Below are positions 1 through 11,146 of a stretch of DNA of 64,000 nt, piece by piece. A model generated the notes under the pieces. That model saw nothing but the letters and a program-made list of their open reading frames with translations. It did no database searches and was not told where the DNA came from. The DNA comes from Heliocidaris erythrogramma (lineage: Eukaryota; Echinodermata; Echinoidea; Camarodonta; Echinometridae), in the NCBI GenBank assembly GCA_025617745.1, contig CM046871.1:34355579-34419578 (forward strand), written 5' to 3'. A program made the position numbers and the translations under genes. Within the stretch, counting starts at the first letter, position 1; each line of letters opens with the position of its first letter.

Positions 1-1019
1 AACAGTACTTAATATGGCTTATAACTATTTTTATTTTCAAAAAGGGTTCTATGAAATTTATGCTATACTTTCTTAACCTCTTTCGAGACAAGTGACCACA
101 TTTTGGTTTGTTTCAATAACTTTAGATCCAGCACCCTAAAAACAACTATGTAGCATTAAACGATTTTTTTTTTTTTTTTGGTGTGCTAATATGAGGAACA
201 AAATATGATCAATTCAACCCTTAAATAAACCCTATCTTGAAATACTTAATAGACCCCTCCACTTATGTTTTTCGGCATAGATACATGCCTTCGGGGCATG
301 TGTCATGTCATCACTCTCTGAGTTACAATTATTATTTAATGATCAGAGCAAAGTACCCCCACTCTGTTCAAAACTGAAATTCTTACTCTGCATTTTCCTG
401 ATAGAAAAGAGCTAATTTAATCAGGAAACAAGTTGTATGGACGTATTTCTTCTTCAACACTGTTATAATCAGTCATGTGCGGCGTTGTTTGTACAAGGCC
501 AGCGTTTACGAAAATCAATTTATATATAGATTATGTCTTTGGCTCCATGCCAGTGTGATATTACAGCAAGCCGCCGTTAACCTCAAACAAGAAAAACAAA
601 ATGGATGTCAATCTACATGTAAATGATTAATAATAAGCTTCTATTATTTGTTCGTTCCGCTATTATTGTGTCACTCTGCTGTATTAACTAGACTCAAAAT
701 TGTTCTTTACAGTATGAATTTGATGATGTTAAAAATCCCTGACATCAGAGCAGATTATTTTATGTCCATTAGCTTGAAATATTTAATGTTAAAATAAAAG
801 TGTGGGTGTGGTTTTACATCATCGAAATACAGCAAAGCACGGCAATTTTTAGTAAGTTGAAGTTAATGATAGTGAAACTCAATAGGTGGTAGCCTGAAGT
901 CTTGTAGAATAATAAATCAACGCTGAGACAGTTTATATTCAACATTTTTCATATCGTTTTGAGTAGTCAGAATCGTATGAATATATTTCGATCTCATGTT
1001 TCGCGCCGTAGTTGTCTCA
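1..1019. other. AT-rich non-coding sequence
   Basis: No convincing coding frame, RNA gene or repeat end is visible. The only distinct object is a poly(T) run near 163-179. The segment ends at the left target-site duplication of the Penelope-like element. Confidence 0.6.
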
Positions 1020-1032
1020 TGAGTAATAGTTT
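1020..1032 (+). repeat. Left target-site duplication of the Penelope-like element
   Basis: The 13-mer TGAGTAATAGTTT lies here and again at 2714-2726, one copy on each side of the element. Its last three bases overlap the first bases of the inverted arm, so the exact junction is uncertain by about 3 bp. Such duplications mark an integration event. Confidence 0.8.
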
Positions 1033-1385
1033 CAATATGGCACGAAAAAGAGACATGATAACGAAGCTTTTCGACCTGCACTCATCAGGTTATCACGCAG
1101 GTATAAAACAAATTACTTGAAATCAACTATATTATACTCGGTGAACCCGGACGCAACCTAGACGCCGTAATTTCAGAACAATCGCAAAGCTTGGACGAAC
1201 TCCTTTTGTCTGCACAGAAGAGGTTCTTGCGATTGGATATAAGCAGCTTCCAGAAAGCGTAAATGCGCTGAGCTTCTGGCCCGGGACATAATTGAAAATT
1301 GATCGTCGGCATAGCTTTGTGCGCAAGCTGGATTGTTCAGCAAGTGGAGACCAATCGCTGAATCGCATTTGGCTATCTTTGGTCT
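1030..1385 (-). repeat. Left inverted arm: minus-strand copy of the PLE 3' end
   Basis: This segment is the reverse complement of 2336-2690, with about one length difference over 355 bp. Read on the minus strand it encodes the C-terminal part of the GIY-YIG endonuclease followed by the 3' non-coding end. The plus-strand reading frame that opens at 1292 is antisense to endonuclease up to 1385, so its first ~31 codons are not RT. Confidence 0.9.
1056..1095 (-). ncRNA. Hammerhead-ribozyme-like motif in left PLE arm
   Basis: This is the exact minus-strand counterpart of the motif at 2625-2664. It has a 7-bp stem I, a CTGATGA core, a GAAA core and a palindromic AAGCTT that can form a short stem III ending in UUC. 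In a transcript across the whole element from the opposite strand, it would give a second cleavage site. Activity is not shown. Confidence 0.55.
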
Positions 1386-2164
1386 TTGCCACTCGCGCGG
1401 TTGAGTTTAGTTTCAATGATACGATGTATTCACAGATAGATGGTGTGGCTATGGGATCCCCATTAGGCCCCGCGCTTGCTAACATCTTTGTTGGCTTTCA
1501 TGAAATGCGCCTGCTACAGAACGCCACCGATCTTAATATAGTCCCACATGTGTATTGTCGGTATGTTGATGATACGTTTGCAATTTTTGATAACCGCGCA
1601 GCGTGTGAGGTTTTCCTTACACAACTGAACCGGCTCCATCCCGCGCTAAAATTCACATGTGAAATTGAACTGTCCAATGCGCTCCCATTTCTCGACGTTC
1701 TCGTTGAGAGAAGTGATGGGAAATTCATCACTTCCGTCTACCGCAAGCCCACATTCACCGGGCAATACACGAGATGGGACTCGTACAGTGCAACTTCATA
1801 CAAGATTGGGCTCATTAGAAACTTAGTGTGCCGCGCCCATAGGATTTGCTCTGCGTGCAAATTAGCTCCCGAAATCGCGAAAATCAAAACTATCCTCCTT
1901 GACAATGGTTACCCTGAGCATGTTATATCTCGCACCATAACACGGACGCTGGAGGCACAATCCAAATCTGACACCAGATTTGGACCTGCCAAATGCCCCG
2001 TGTATCTCAAACTACCCTGGAGGGGTAAGGTATCTGACAAATACGCCAGTCAGATCAAACACGCAGTGTCACGTTGCTATTACGCGGTTTCGACACGCAT
2101 TGTGTTTTCTACACACAGGATGCTACCGTCAACTAGCAAGGATGTACTACCCACCCCCACTTGA
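1386..2164 (+). pseudogene. Penelope-like reverse transcriptase, N-terminally truncated
   Basis: The open frame runs from 1292 to a TGA at 2162-2164 (290 codons), but RT similarity starts only after the inverted arm, at about codon 32. Visible signatures in order are the QIDGVAMGSPLGPALAN block (codons 48-64), the YVDD box with two catalytic aspartates (91-94), and the RKPTFTGQYTRWDS block that is characteristic of Penelope-like RTs. A thumb-like region with LPWRGKVS follows. The palm motif carrying the first catalytic aspartate and everything upstream are missing, so it cannot polymerise. The frame ends in a short C-rich stretch, and the endonuclease continues in another frame. A one-base indel near 2150-2160 therefore separates RT from endonuclease. 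Confidence 0.88.
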
Positions 2165-2547
2165 GTAATGTTATTTACCAATTTCAGTGCCGGTGCGATG
2201 CCAGGTACGTGGGCCGTACTTCTCAGCGGTTGGCTGATCGCATTAAACAACACATTCCCTCGATTATTCGGAACCGTACACCCAATCAGCGCACGCAGCC
2301 CGTCCGTGCCTGCAAATCTGAAATGCACGCTAACAGACCAAAGATAGCCAAATGCGATTCAGCGATTGGTCTCCACTTGCTGAACAATCCAGCTTGCGCA
2401 CAAAGCTATGCCGACGATCAATTTTCAATTATGTCCCGGGCCAGAAGCTCAGCGCATTTACGCTTTCTGGAAGCTGCTTATATCCAATCGCAAGAACCTC
2501 TTCTGTGCAGACAAAAGGAGTTCGTCCAAGCTTTGCGATTGTTCTGA
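2161..2547 (+). pseudogene. GIY-YIG endonuclease domain of the Penelope-like element
   Basis: This is the C-terminal nicking-endonuclease domain of the PLE polyprotein, about 128 codons to the TGA. Readable signatures are VIYQFQCRC followed by ARYVGRT (the PLE version of the GIY...YIG strands, codons 4-20), then the RIKQH helix (27-31). SAIGLHLL is at 67-74, and FLEAAYIQ carries the expected catalytic glutamate at codon 104. The protein ends with the QKEFVQALRLF block. The first in-frame codon is TTG, and no ATG or ribosome-entry logic applies, because the domain should be fused to the RT. The frameshift at the boundary makes it a pseudogene although the domain itself reads intact. Its 3' half lies inside the right inverted arm. 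Confidence 0.85.
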
Positions 2548-2690
2548 AATTACGGCGTCTAGGTTGCGTCCGGGTTCACCGAGTATAATATAGTTGATTT
2601 CAAGTAATTTGTTTTATACCTGCGTGATAACCTGATGAGTGCAGGTCGAAAAGCTTCGTTATCATGTCTCTTTTTCGTGCCATATTGAAA
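2336..2690 (+). repeat. Right inverted arm of the PLE
   Basis: It pairs with 1030-1385 and covers the last ~70 codons of the endonuclease plus the 3' non-coding end that contains the hammerhead-like motif. The two arms are separated by about 950 bp of unique RT and endonuclease sequence, so the locus could form a very long hairpin. Confidence 0.9.
2625..2664 (+). ncRNA. Hammerhead-ribozyme-like motif in PLE 3' end
   Basis: Stem I is TGATAAC (2625-2631) pairing with GTTATCA (2658-2664). The core CTGATGA is at 2632-2638 and GAAA at 2648-2651. Stem III can form from the palindrome AAGCTT (2651-2656), with predicted cleavage after C2657 (UUC, a valid NUH). The stem II segment GTGCAGGTC is poor: only its closing G-C is canonical. 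Hammerhead motifs with tiny or palindromic stem III, thought to work as dimers, are known in Penelope-like elements, so context supports the call. Weak stem II makes activity doubtful for this copy. Confidence 0.6.
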
Positions 2691-2713
2691 TTTTGCAGTA
2701 CCAAGAAATTATT

Positions 2714-2726
2714 TGAGTAATAGTTT
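2714..2726 (+). repeat. Right target-site duplication of the PLE
   Basis: Second copy of TGAGTAATAGTTT, matching 1020-1032 exactly. It fixes the right end of the element at about 2713. Confidence 0.8.
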
Positions 2727-3699
2727 GCTGAAACTAACAGAGGGCATTATTCACTCAATCTTCTTTCGTTGTGACTTTATGGCTTCACCCCTATCCGGCA
2801 CCTTCATGTTCCATGGCCTTTCCAGACAATAATTTTTGACACTATCGTGGCTCGCCTCGCCAACATTTATGTTTCAACAATGTTTTTACGTTTCGACACC
2901 ATTACCGTTCAGCATTGGTTTATATTTCGATACTATTACCATTATTCCATTCCGACACAATTAATGCTTCGATACCATTAAATTAATTCATCTCGTCTTC
3001 GACTCGAGCAATATGATTATGCTTGGGCAATAAAGTTTCATATTCCTATCATGGCCAGTCAATTTTATCTAGATACGTTTACTTGCCAACTAGATTTTAA
3101 AAGACCACAATAAATTAAAATCTTCCGATAAAATTTGGGATTAGCGACATGAAATTCAATGCCATAAAAATCCTGCGCCATATTACACAAATGTTTGATA
3201 TGAAAGAAATAGTTTCCGTTAGGTACAGCATGTGTTCATCAATATTTCTGGAAGACCGGCAGATGTCTGGTCGGTAAGTGGTTGTAGGAGTTCGTAAAGA
3301 GGTTTTCTGGGTTTTCTTACTGGTTGACGGATCAGTCGTTCCAATGAACACCTTTACTGGAACCATAAACCCTTCTATGACCACATACAATGAACCGATT
3401 GTCGTTGGTAGGCGATTGGCTGCTGCTACAGTGAGACTTAGGCTTTATAAAAGATTTAACATATAGACCACACACTTTCAAGCCGATGGTAGAAATGGGA
3501 CATATTAAGCTGTTTCCTATTCATGAGCTTGTTAAATTTGATTAACTTATCCAGACAAACTCGTATATATATTATTGCTTTGCACGCATACAATTATGTA
3601 TTATTCATGTTATTCATGTATTGCAATAGTTGGTGACCTATGCGTCATAACCTGTCATAAATATATAATTTAGACATTTTTGCACCAGCGATTCATAGC
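2727..3699. other. Non-coding; contains a short-word repeat patch
   Basis: No gene is visible. Between about 2878 and 2985, variants of the word TTCGACACCATTACC recur four or five times with small changes. This looks like one eroded half of a word-bearing foldback element of the type seen elsewhere in the window. The rest shows nothing recognisable. Confidence 0.4.
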
Positions 3700-3955
3700 C
3701 TTCCCGTATTTCGCCGACTGTCGTAAGAACATCAGTCTATGACCGGTTGTTTACAATCGCCAAACAAATGACGACTGTTCCTACAAAAGCTGGCATAATC
3801 AGTCTTTGATGATCGGCAATTAATAGGCCTACAATTGAACGGCGACTATCTTACAACCAATCGGTAACTGATCGCGGGCCGATGTGATTTGTAGATTTGT
3901 CGTCGATGGTCGTAGCTTCTTTTTTGGTTGTCGGCAAGCGGTCGTAAGCCCAGTG
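3700..3955. repeat. Patch of GTCGTAAG / GATCGGCAA words
   Basis: Short motifs such as GTCGTAAG, GGTCGTAG, GTCGGCAA and ATCGGTAA recur in both orientations over about 250 bp. The style resembles the CGTACGATCGTAG words of the Harbinger-like elements at 25.8 and 53.2 kb, but I could not find terminal inverted repeats or a target duplication. It may be a decayed relative. Confidence 0.35.
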
Positions 3956-4610
3956 ACACCATATATGTAGCGCATGTTGGAGACCGAACTGAATGGAACG
4001 ATACATGTGAAAAGATGATTTTAAAAGCCATTTCATAACGAATATGCTTTACTTTTGTTTACGCAATAGTCATCACATATACATGCATACACAGTATTCG
4101 TGTAAGAATATTTTCTAATCAAGTAAATGAAATTTAATGATGTTGGATACATAAAACACATTTATAATTCAATTAGGCATATATCTATCATGCACTATCG
4201 CTTTCCACCAGGCTATATTACTGGGTAAGCCGTCAAATGGCCTGCTAGTGAACTCTATGCAAAAATATTTTGACAAAAGCTTGAAAACATCGAACCATTC
4301 CTCATTATCCTTTTCATTTTTCCTGTTCTTTTGTAGCGTATTTTTAACGTTTGTTCTGTGCACCATGGAATGCGATACGTACGGTAATGTGTATGTGTAT
4401 GGTAAAGTTGACGGAATGGCAAGCAGTGTACGTCACGTTCGTATTCAACATATTTATCGAATACACTGGAAGTTTCACCATCACGTACACATTGGTATAA
4501 TTTGATTAAAGCCTAGCTAGTCTCAAAATGGTGAGCAAATTATATCAAAGTCAAATCTCCCCCTGCTTCAAGCCGAAGATATTCACATATAAGTTATACA
4601 AAAAATATAG
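3956..4610. other. AT-rich non-coding sequence
   Basis: Nothing recognisable; no coding frame of credible composition. Confidence 0.5.
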
Positions 4611-4775
4611 GAAATTGTAGTTCCGATCCCTGGGTTTAAAACCTGGGTGGAGAGACGCAGTGGGCATAAAATGCCTCGCTCAAGTCGTAATTCCGATCTT
4701 CTTGCATATGACATGGTTGCAGAGGAGTAATGTATATGAAATTCTTCTCTCAAGGACATAAGGCCAAATGAAATT
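4611..4775 (+). mobile_element. SINE central-domain remnant
   Basis: The blocks GTAGTTCCGATC and ACCTGGGTGGAGAG, followed by GGGCATAAAATGCC and a CTCAAG...CATAA stretch, match the fragment at 5278-5370. They also match the central block of the SINE at 39.8-40.15 kb, which has ACACCTGGGTGGAGAG. No tRNA head or tail is present, and a second degenerate unit follows from about 4690. Confidence 0.5.
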
Positions 4776-5112
4776 AATTCTTATTTTCTCGTCCCCTCCT
4801 CCTTCCTGTTTTCGGCCGGCCTCAAAAGTTTTGTAATTTGTTATTTTTGCTCGAAAATGAAATTATGATAATCTGAAGACCTCCAGACAATCTGATTAAA
4901 AAATATATGATTAATATAATTCAATTTTATTAGTCCTGTGAGGTGCATGTTAAAATGGAATTGAAAGCAGAAAATTTAAGTTAAAACTGACCCAATAGCA
5001 TTTCTATGTACAGGAAAAATATCAGATATTTAAATAACATGGAACCATCTCCTCCTCATTTTTGAAAACTCCAGACGAGTAACTGGGAATAAATTGTAAT
5101 TGGCCTAAGTAA

Positions 5113-5157
5113 AATAGTAGTAGTAGTAGTAGTAGTATAGTAGTAGTAGTAGTAGTA
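5113..5157. repeat. (TAG)n microsatellite
   Basis: About fifteen TAG units with one interruption. Confidence 0.9.
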
Positions 5158-5277
5158 TTTATTTTCAGTTCAGTTAAGAAAAACATACATGTACAATATA
5201 AGTATATTTAAATAAATCAACCGCTGGTCAGCTGTGACAGGCACGACACTTCTGGTCTTCCATGGGGCCAGGAAGAA

Positions 5278-5370
5278 ATAGAAAATCGTAGTTCCGATCA
5301 CCGTGTATAACACCTGGGTGGAGAGGAGCAATGGGCATAAAATGCCCCTCTCAAAGACATAACGTCTGCG
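5278..5370 (+). mobile_element. SINE central-domain remnant
   Basis: It repeats the GTAGTTCCGATC ... AACACCTGGGTGGAGAG ... GGGCATAAAATGCC order of 4611-4690. It is followed at about 5455-5477 by AAATAAATGAAATGAAAT, which may be an A-rich tail. Confidence 0.5.
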
Positions 5371-5929
5371 TCATTCTATTGTTTATTATGTCTGTACATT
5401 TTTATGCACGGACCTATCGAAAACAACTTATGCTGAATACTTCTCACCGTGTTGAAATAAATAAATGAAATGAAATAAGGATTATCAGAGTAGAATAGGT
5501 AATAAATATTGAATGCGATAATAATTAGCACTTGACATCCTTCACAACAATTTGCAAGAAATAATGTCATTATGCAAATTCCTATACAAGGATATCAATT
5601 ACAGACAAGTAGTACACGTTGTCAATCCTCTATATACTCGCTATAACCTACGAAAAATAAGCATGTAAATTAATAATATAAAGAGCCCTTTTCTCGGTTT
5701 CACTTTCTATCTATTAATTAAACGATATGTTTATGTAAATCATAGACGGTATTGATGCAATCTACTCTAATACTCATTGTGATATATATCGTGAATACGA
5801 TATATTATCCATGTCATTGAAACTATACAGAAACTAGAAAACTCTACTGTTGGCATTGTGCCTGTTTGATGACTTTACTCTAAAAACATTATTTAGATAG
5901 CTATGGGGTAAAAGCAGGAATGTAGCTAC
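5371..5929. other. AT-rich non-coding sequence
   Basis: Nothing recognisable apart from the possible A-rich SINE tail near 5455-5477. Confidence 0.5.
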
Positions 5930-6200
5930 GGGCGGGGAGGGGTCTATTGGATGTGAGGGAAGGGGAAGGAGGGCAGGGGGAGGGAGGGGAGGAAAGGGAG
6001 GGAGGGGAGGGAGGGGAGAGAGGGGAGGGAAAGGGGAGGGGGTATAAAACCGACCACTTAAAAAAATGTCTGCAAATCTCTAAGTATTGTCAGGAAACTA
6101 CCCCCCCCCCCAAAAAAAAAAAAAAAACAAAAAAAAAAAAACAAAAAAAAACAACAAACAAACAAACAAAAAAACAACAACAAAAAACAACAGCTAGGTC
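5930..6200. repeat. G/A-rich tract followed by C/A-rich tract
   Basis: Positions 5930-6045 are GGGAGGGG-type purine-rich sequence, and 6102-6190 is C11 followed by A-rich AACAAAA sequence. Open frames here code only for low-complexity Glu/Gly and Lys/Gln runs and are not genes. The G-rich strand has the pattern needed for G-quadruplexes. Confidence 0.75.
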
Positions 6201-6572
6201 TGCAAATGTTTTTTTTTTTAAACTGACAAGTTTTGTCTTTTTATAGTGTAAAGATTTGATCAATTTCCAAATTTCACCATTGAACACCCACACCATCATT
6301 TAAAAATACTTGCGACGCCTCTATGAAACTACCGATACGCAAAGCACATTTTTACCTTTTACCTTTCACGCATATTGATGGTAAACTTTACACATTACCC
6401 AATGAAATTTAAAGTAATGAATACCTGATAGCCAGAGCGGGATTTAACTACATAAGGCTCCTTATAATGTAGATTTGTTTCTTTTTTTTGAGTATGATTA
6501 TTGTTCATTGTCCCTAAAACATTGAAATAGGAAGATTCTGACAGAAGACGACAGGCTACTCCCTTACCCTCG

Positions 6573-6597
6573 TCCCCCCCCCCCCCCCCCCCCCCCC
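6573..6597. repeat. Poly(C) run of about 25
   Basis: Uninterrupted C homopolymer. Similar G runs occur at 6914, 27076, 31148, 43777, 44867, 49323, 61482 and 62770. These are likely replication-slippage and assembly-error hotspots. Confidence 0.9.
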
Positions 6598-9500
6598 GGC
6601 GAAATCTTACTTTCCTGATACTGAGCGAAGGAAAAGCGAGGCTGGCGTTTCCCAAAATACATCTTTATATAAAAAACATAATAAATGCAATGAATAGACA
6701 TTCAAACCATTCCTTAATTGCTTAAAATATTTTTGATAGTTATTGCATGGGAAATTATAAAAAATATGGCATGGGAAAAATAATATCTCTACATGATACC
6801 ACGAACTCGATGAAGAATACAATTCGAAGGGCGATGTTTACCAGTGTAATATAAAACGAGTGTGGTGATTTTAATTTGTCAAATAACACTTGAATATTTT
6901 ATTGGTATGGAGGGGGGGGGGGGGGACCTAGAGTATGGAAAGAGGTTGATAAACATTTTAGTTAGTAGTGAAATAACAATATAAAACCAATTAAAGTATA
7001 ATGATGGACGAGGATCACTTGCCTCAATTGTATTTTATCGATGTGTTTCATCCATCTTCATGCTTAATACCAGTAACAGCATGACTAGAGGGAAATGCAT
7101 GCAATCTTATTACCTCAAAATAAAAAAAGAAGATGAAAAACAGCAGCATATCTCGGCTATCGATTCGCTGTTTCTGGAAACATACCTCATTTCTTTGCAT
7201 TTACGGGAAATGTCAATTATCCCCCGGCAGCGGTGGGATATCGCACATGAACGAACGTTTATCACCTCTCCTCATGACTCTCTACGACCTATCATACAGC
7301 CGACCATTACTTACGTATTGCCTTATGTGATGTATCTACCCTCCATATATGTCATTATAATGTTTCATAAGCTTTCTTGCTCAGATGAATGAGTTACTAT
7401 GCCGACATACTGAAAAAACATCAAGTGATTACATGTCTTGCGGAGGCCCTTTTATTGAATGTTGTCACGTCAAGGTATCGCAGGGTAAAATCAGGTATTA
7501 GGTACATCGCCATTATACAAACGGTTATAAACATGACATATTTGTATTGCATTGTACAAATATGAAATGATAAAAGAATAACAAACGAGTGTCATTTGAC
7601 GAATTACAAAATTTGCATATAAATATTTGCCTTTCCATTTTTCATAACACAAATGATCAAACTGATAAATCTCATAATTATACGAAATCAACCCTTCATA
7701 TATTACAAAACAAAATTTCATTGTTTTGTATTATCTATTGTTTTTACCAAATGCTTTCTCGTGTCTAAATCCAGTTTTTCTTAGAAAACTTAACAGGTAC
7801 CCATATATTTCATTTTATTCCTTTTTAAACAGTAAAAGCACTTCCTGGATTGAGTTCCTACGATCAAACCCAAACGTTCGCATCTTTTTACTAAATCTCT
7901 CATTGTCCTCCCCTCATAGAACGATTCACGGAAACCTGACAAATATAATTCAGAAATTGAATTTTGTTTCATATTTTGACATAATGTAATGAATATTATT
8001 CACCTTTATTTAGAAGAGAATTTTTAGAAAGGTAGTAACATATATGTTAAATATCATAATATCTGAAAATTTGTCTCTAAATATCGCTATATCGATCAAA
8101 AATATATGGTCCTTTGCCGTTCTGTAATTTCATTACATCAGTATATTTGTCCTAACCTGTAATTTGGTAGTAACCATGGTAACCCAAGGTACGAACATAT
8201 ACCCGACAAGAAGGCAACACATACTGAATAAAAACAAATCATCACCAGGAATAGGTCAATATTTAATCTGTACACGGTATTGCTTTGGTATTAAACGTCA
8301 TATTTGCGCAAAATTTGTTTGAGTAATGAAAGAGGCTTACTTTGCGCGTGTCATTGCATACTTATGTCACGTGTTTCTACATTAAAATGTAAAATACTTC
8401 GGCCATCCAAAACATAATTGTTGATGAGAAATTAAATTACTGTTGTCTTTTTCTTTAATATTGATACCAATGGAGATGAATCCGATATTGATTGGGGGAG
8501 GGGGGGGGGGTGGCAGTTACATGACCAAAACTTCAAATTTAAACGATAACTAACAAAATATTACTTTTAATAAAAGTAGAAAAAAAATCTTATAAAACAG
8601 GTTGAGATGGTCATGAGCTATTTGAAGAAAATAAAATTTACCGAGACAAATAATGAACCAGGGCAAGAGTTTGTGATTTCAATCTCTAATTTAAGAAAAT
8701 ATATATTTCATAGACGTGAAAAAAAAACCTGTTTTGATTTTGATAACTAATTTGAATACATATAATGTTTAAACACCCAATCCCATTATATCTTTGTATG
8801 CATGCAATTAATATTAGATATTTTATGGAAGAACCGCTTGTATACTTATATCTTTGTGCATTTATCAAATTTCTTTCACTACATGAATATAATTTATATA
8901 AAAGAAGAAATTTTGTGAAAATTCAGGAAACGTTATATGAAAACCAAACTAATGTAACATCTATTTAGCAAAGTCTTTTCAGTATCATAAAATACACCAC
9001 ACATATTGCGGCTTAAACCTTTACGTCATCTGTGGATAAATATATACATGAATCAACCACAGAACATCTTCCGCCTATTTTCACACGTTTTTACCAAACA
9101 TGAATGTTTTCACACCGCTTTTGACGTGTTATTTTTGTCTCCCGCCTTCTCCCCTTCTTCTAAGAATAGAGCGTGAACTATGAAGCAATGGTCATAACGT
9201 CATTCCTTGACGACGGCATTGTTACAAACATAACGAGTTGTTTTAAAACGCTAACGCCATTTTGTGAGGAAATATCATATTTAAACAATCCCTTACTTCT
9301 ATCTATCTATGCGTGCAATAGACATTAGATATATCTTAATGGGAACATTACCACAAACACCATTAATGACATTCTATAATACGCCGTGGCCACAGAAAAA
9401 TGTTTCAAGCACCTCTTACAATCGCATAAGGAGAATTTAGAAAATAGTACGTCAAAGACTTTTGCCGCTCTATGTTAAATGATAGCAATACCAGTTTTTG

Positions 9501-10930
9501 AGTGATAATACTTCAGAGCAAAATCTATCTCCTGTACATAGAGCATATTTTCATAGTAGATTGAAATAGCGATTTCTACGTGAGATATTTAGACATCCAT
9601 ATAAATAAATATTATTTACACGATTTTATAACCAAAGGAAGGCAAAACCACTTTTTATACACTCAAATAAGATAATCATCTGCTTTCAACTAAAACATGT
9701 GTTTTCAATGCCTAAACTCTGAACCATTTACTCATAACTAAACAAACGCTGTAGAAGGATTATATAGTAACTTTTAAGAGAATAAAATGCATTTTCATAA
9801 ACGATGGATAAGAGGTATTGTGTATATAACATAATATGTTCCCACGTAATGCTTCTAGTCTGCAACCGCATAATCCTCTGACAAATTGAAAAGACATCTT
9901 CACCAAAGAGACCATAATGCTGCTTGACGTAACCAAGAACCTATCTTCATCAATCATTAAACACTTTCTGCCTATTTACACACTTTCAAGATAAATGGAT
10001 GTCGAAGGGGAATGGGTATTTTTTCTTCGTCTTTCTCTCGTACTCCTTCCAAAATTGCAGGGACTATCACAAGAAAGAAACACTACGGTCAAAATTACTT
10101 TAACGACTATGTTATTGAACAAATATAATGTCCTCTGTTTCCGTCATTTCATTAAGACTTGAAAGGCTTTAAATTGTGTATTTCACTCTAATCTGCGTGG
10201 AGTGAAAATGTAAAGAGCATTAATGGTGGACAGGTTTATGAGATCCAGCTTACAAAATTGACGAAAACACCAATTTCTTCGCTGAACGTATACGTGGAGA
10301 GGGATGGTTTAAAAACATCTTTTACGTCATGTACGTTACTATCATAATCATATATGGTAATAGTATTCTCAGAGAATATTTCATTGGTTACATTATAAAA
10401 ATTAGGAGCTGATATTTCAGTATTCTGAAATACTTCCTGTTAGATGGAGGAAAATAGACACAATGAACATGATGGATATAAATGCGGATTAATTATACCA
10501 TGTTTAAAGGAATCCAAGGAAAAGTGCGAAAAAAGAAATCACGATTCCATTTAAAAGAAGAACATAAAATATCATAAGGAGTTTTAGAAAACAATATAAC
10601 TGCATGGCTTTGATTTTGCTTTCTCCCATTCCTCTCCCTCCCTCTCTCTCTCTTTCTCTCTCTTCTCCCCCTACACACGCCACTGATTGTAACTGACTAT
10701 ATTGCCATGCTATAAGCCTATATATGAAAAGCCATATGTCGGTCACCTACATAGTGCTAATAATTATTGCATATCTCTCCCTATCAACGAACTATGAAAA
10801 CCGTGGAAAGATGTGGCCGGAATGTAATTATTAACGAAGGCCACATTACCTACTTTCAGTTGACCATTACTGCTAACGATAGATCGTGGCAGAGGGAATA
10901 TTAACTATAGGCTACATGCCTACATTTTCT
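6598..10930. other. Long AT-rich stretch without recognisable genes
   Basis: No credible exon was found. A TC-rich patch lies at 10630-10668. The segments near 8775-8830 and 9275-9345 look weakly alike, sharing a TATGCATGCAAT / TATGCGTGCAAT core and then ATTAGATAT. This hints at an old local duplication. Nothing else stands out. Confidence 0.5.
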
Positions 10931-11146
10931 TTTTAACGAGATATAACGACAGTAAGTCAAAACACTTTGGATTTTCCTTTATATACAACGAAGAATTATT
11001 TCAATGCTTTGGCCATTACAAATTGTTGGTATTGTTTTTTTTAACGAGATATAACGACAGTAAGTCAAAACACTTTGGATTTTCCTTTATATATAACGAA
11101 GAATTATTTCAATGCTTTGGCCATTACAGATTGTTGGTATTGTTTT
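10931..11146 (+). repeat. Recent 108-bp tandem duplication
   Basis: Two head-to-tail copies (10931-11038 and 11039-11146) begin at TTTTAACGAGATATAACGAC and end at the run of T after TTGGTATTG. They differ at about two positions. The sequence itself is not recognised. Confidence 0.9.

Larger units (their letters stand above)
1033..2713 (+). mobile_element. Penelope-like retroelement, rearranged and 5'-truncated
   Basis: This 1.7-kb insertion has a reverse-transcriptase fragment followed by a GIY-YIG endonuclease, the gene order of endonuclease-bearing Penelope-like elements. Its last ~355 bp (2336-2690) recurs inverted at the left end (1030-1385). About 23 bp of extra tail (2691-2713) precedes the right target-site duplication. 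The left arm begins directly at the other duplication, so the inverted piece and the main body arrived as one unit. Partial inverted terminal copies of this kind are known for Penelope elements. The N-terminal half of the RT is absent and there is a frameshift before the endonuclease, so this copy cannot be autonomous. The arms look nearly identical, so the insertion or its last conversion is fairly recent. Confidence 0.88.

Noticed and set aside
1292..1385. Apparent N terminus of the PLE reverse transcriptase frame
   Set aside because: It is antisense to the endonuclease in the inverted left arm, so it is not RT coding sequence.
5947..6246. 99-codon Gly/Glu then Lys/Gln frame
   Set aside because: Translation of G-rich and A-rich simple sequence.
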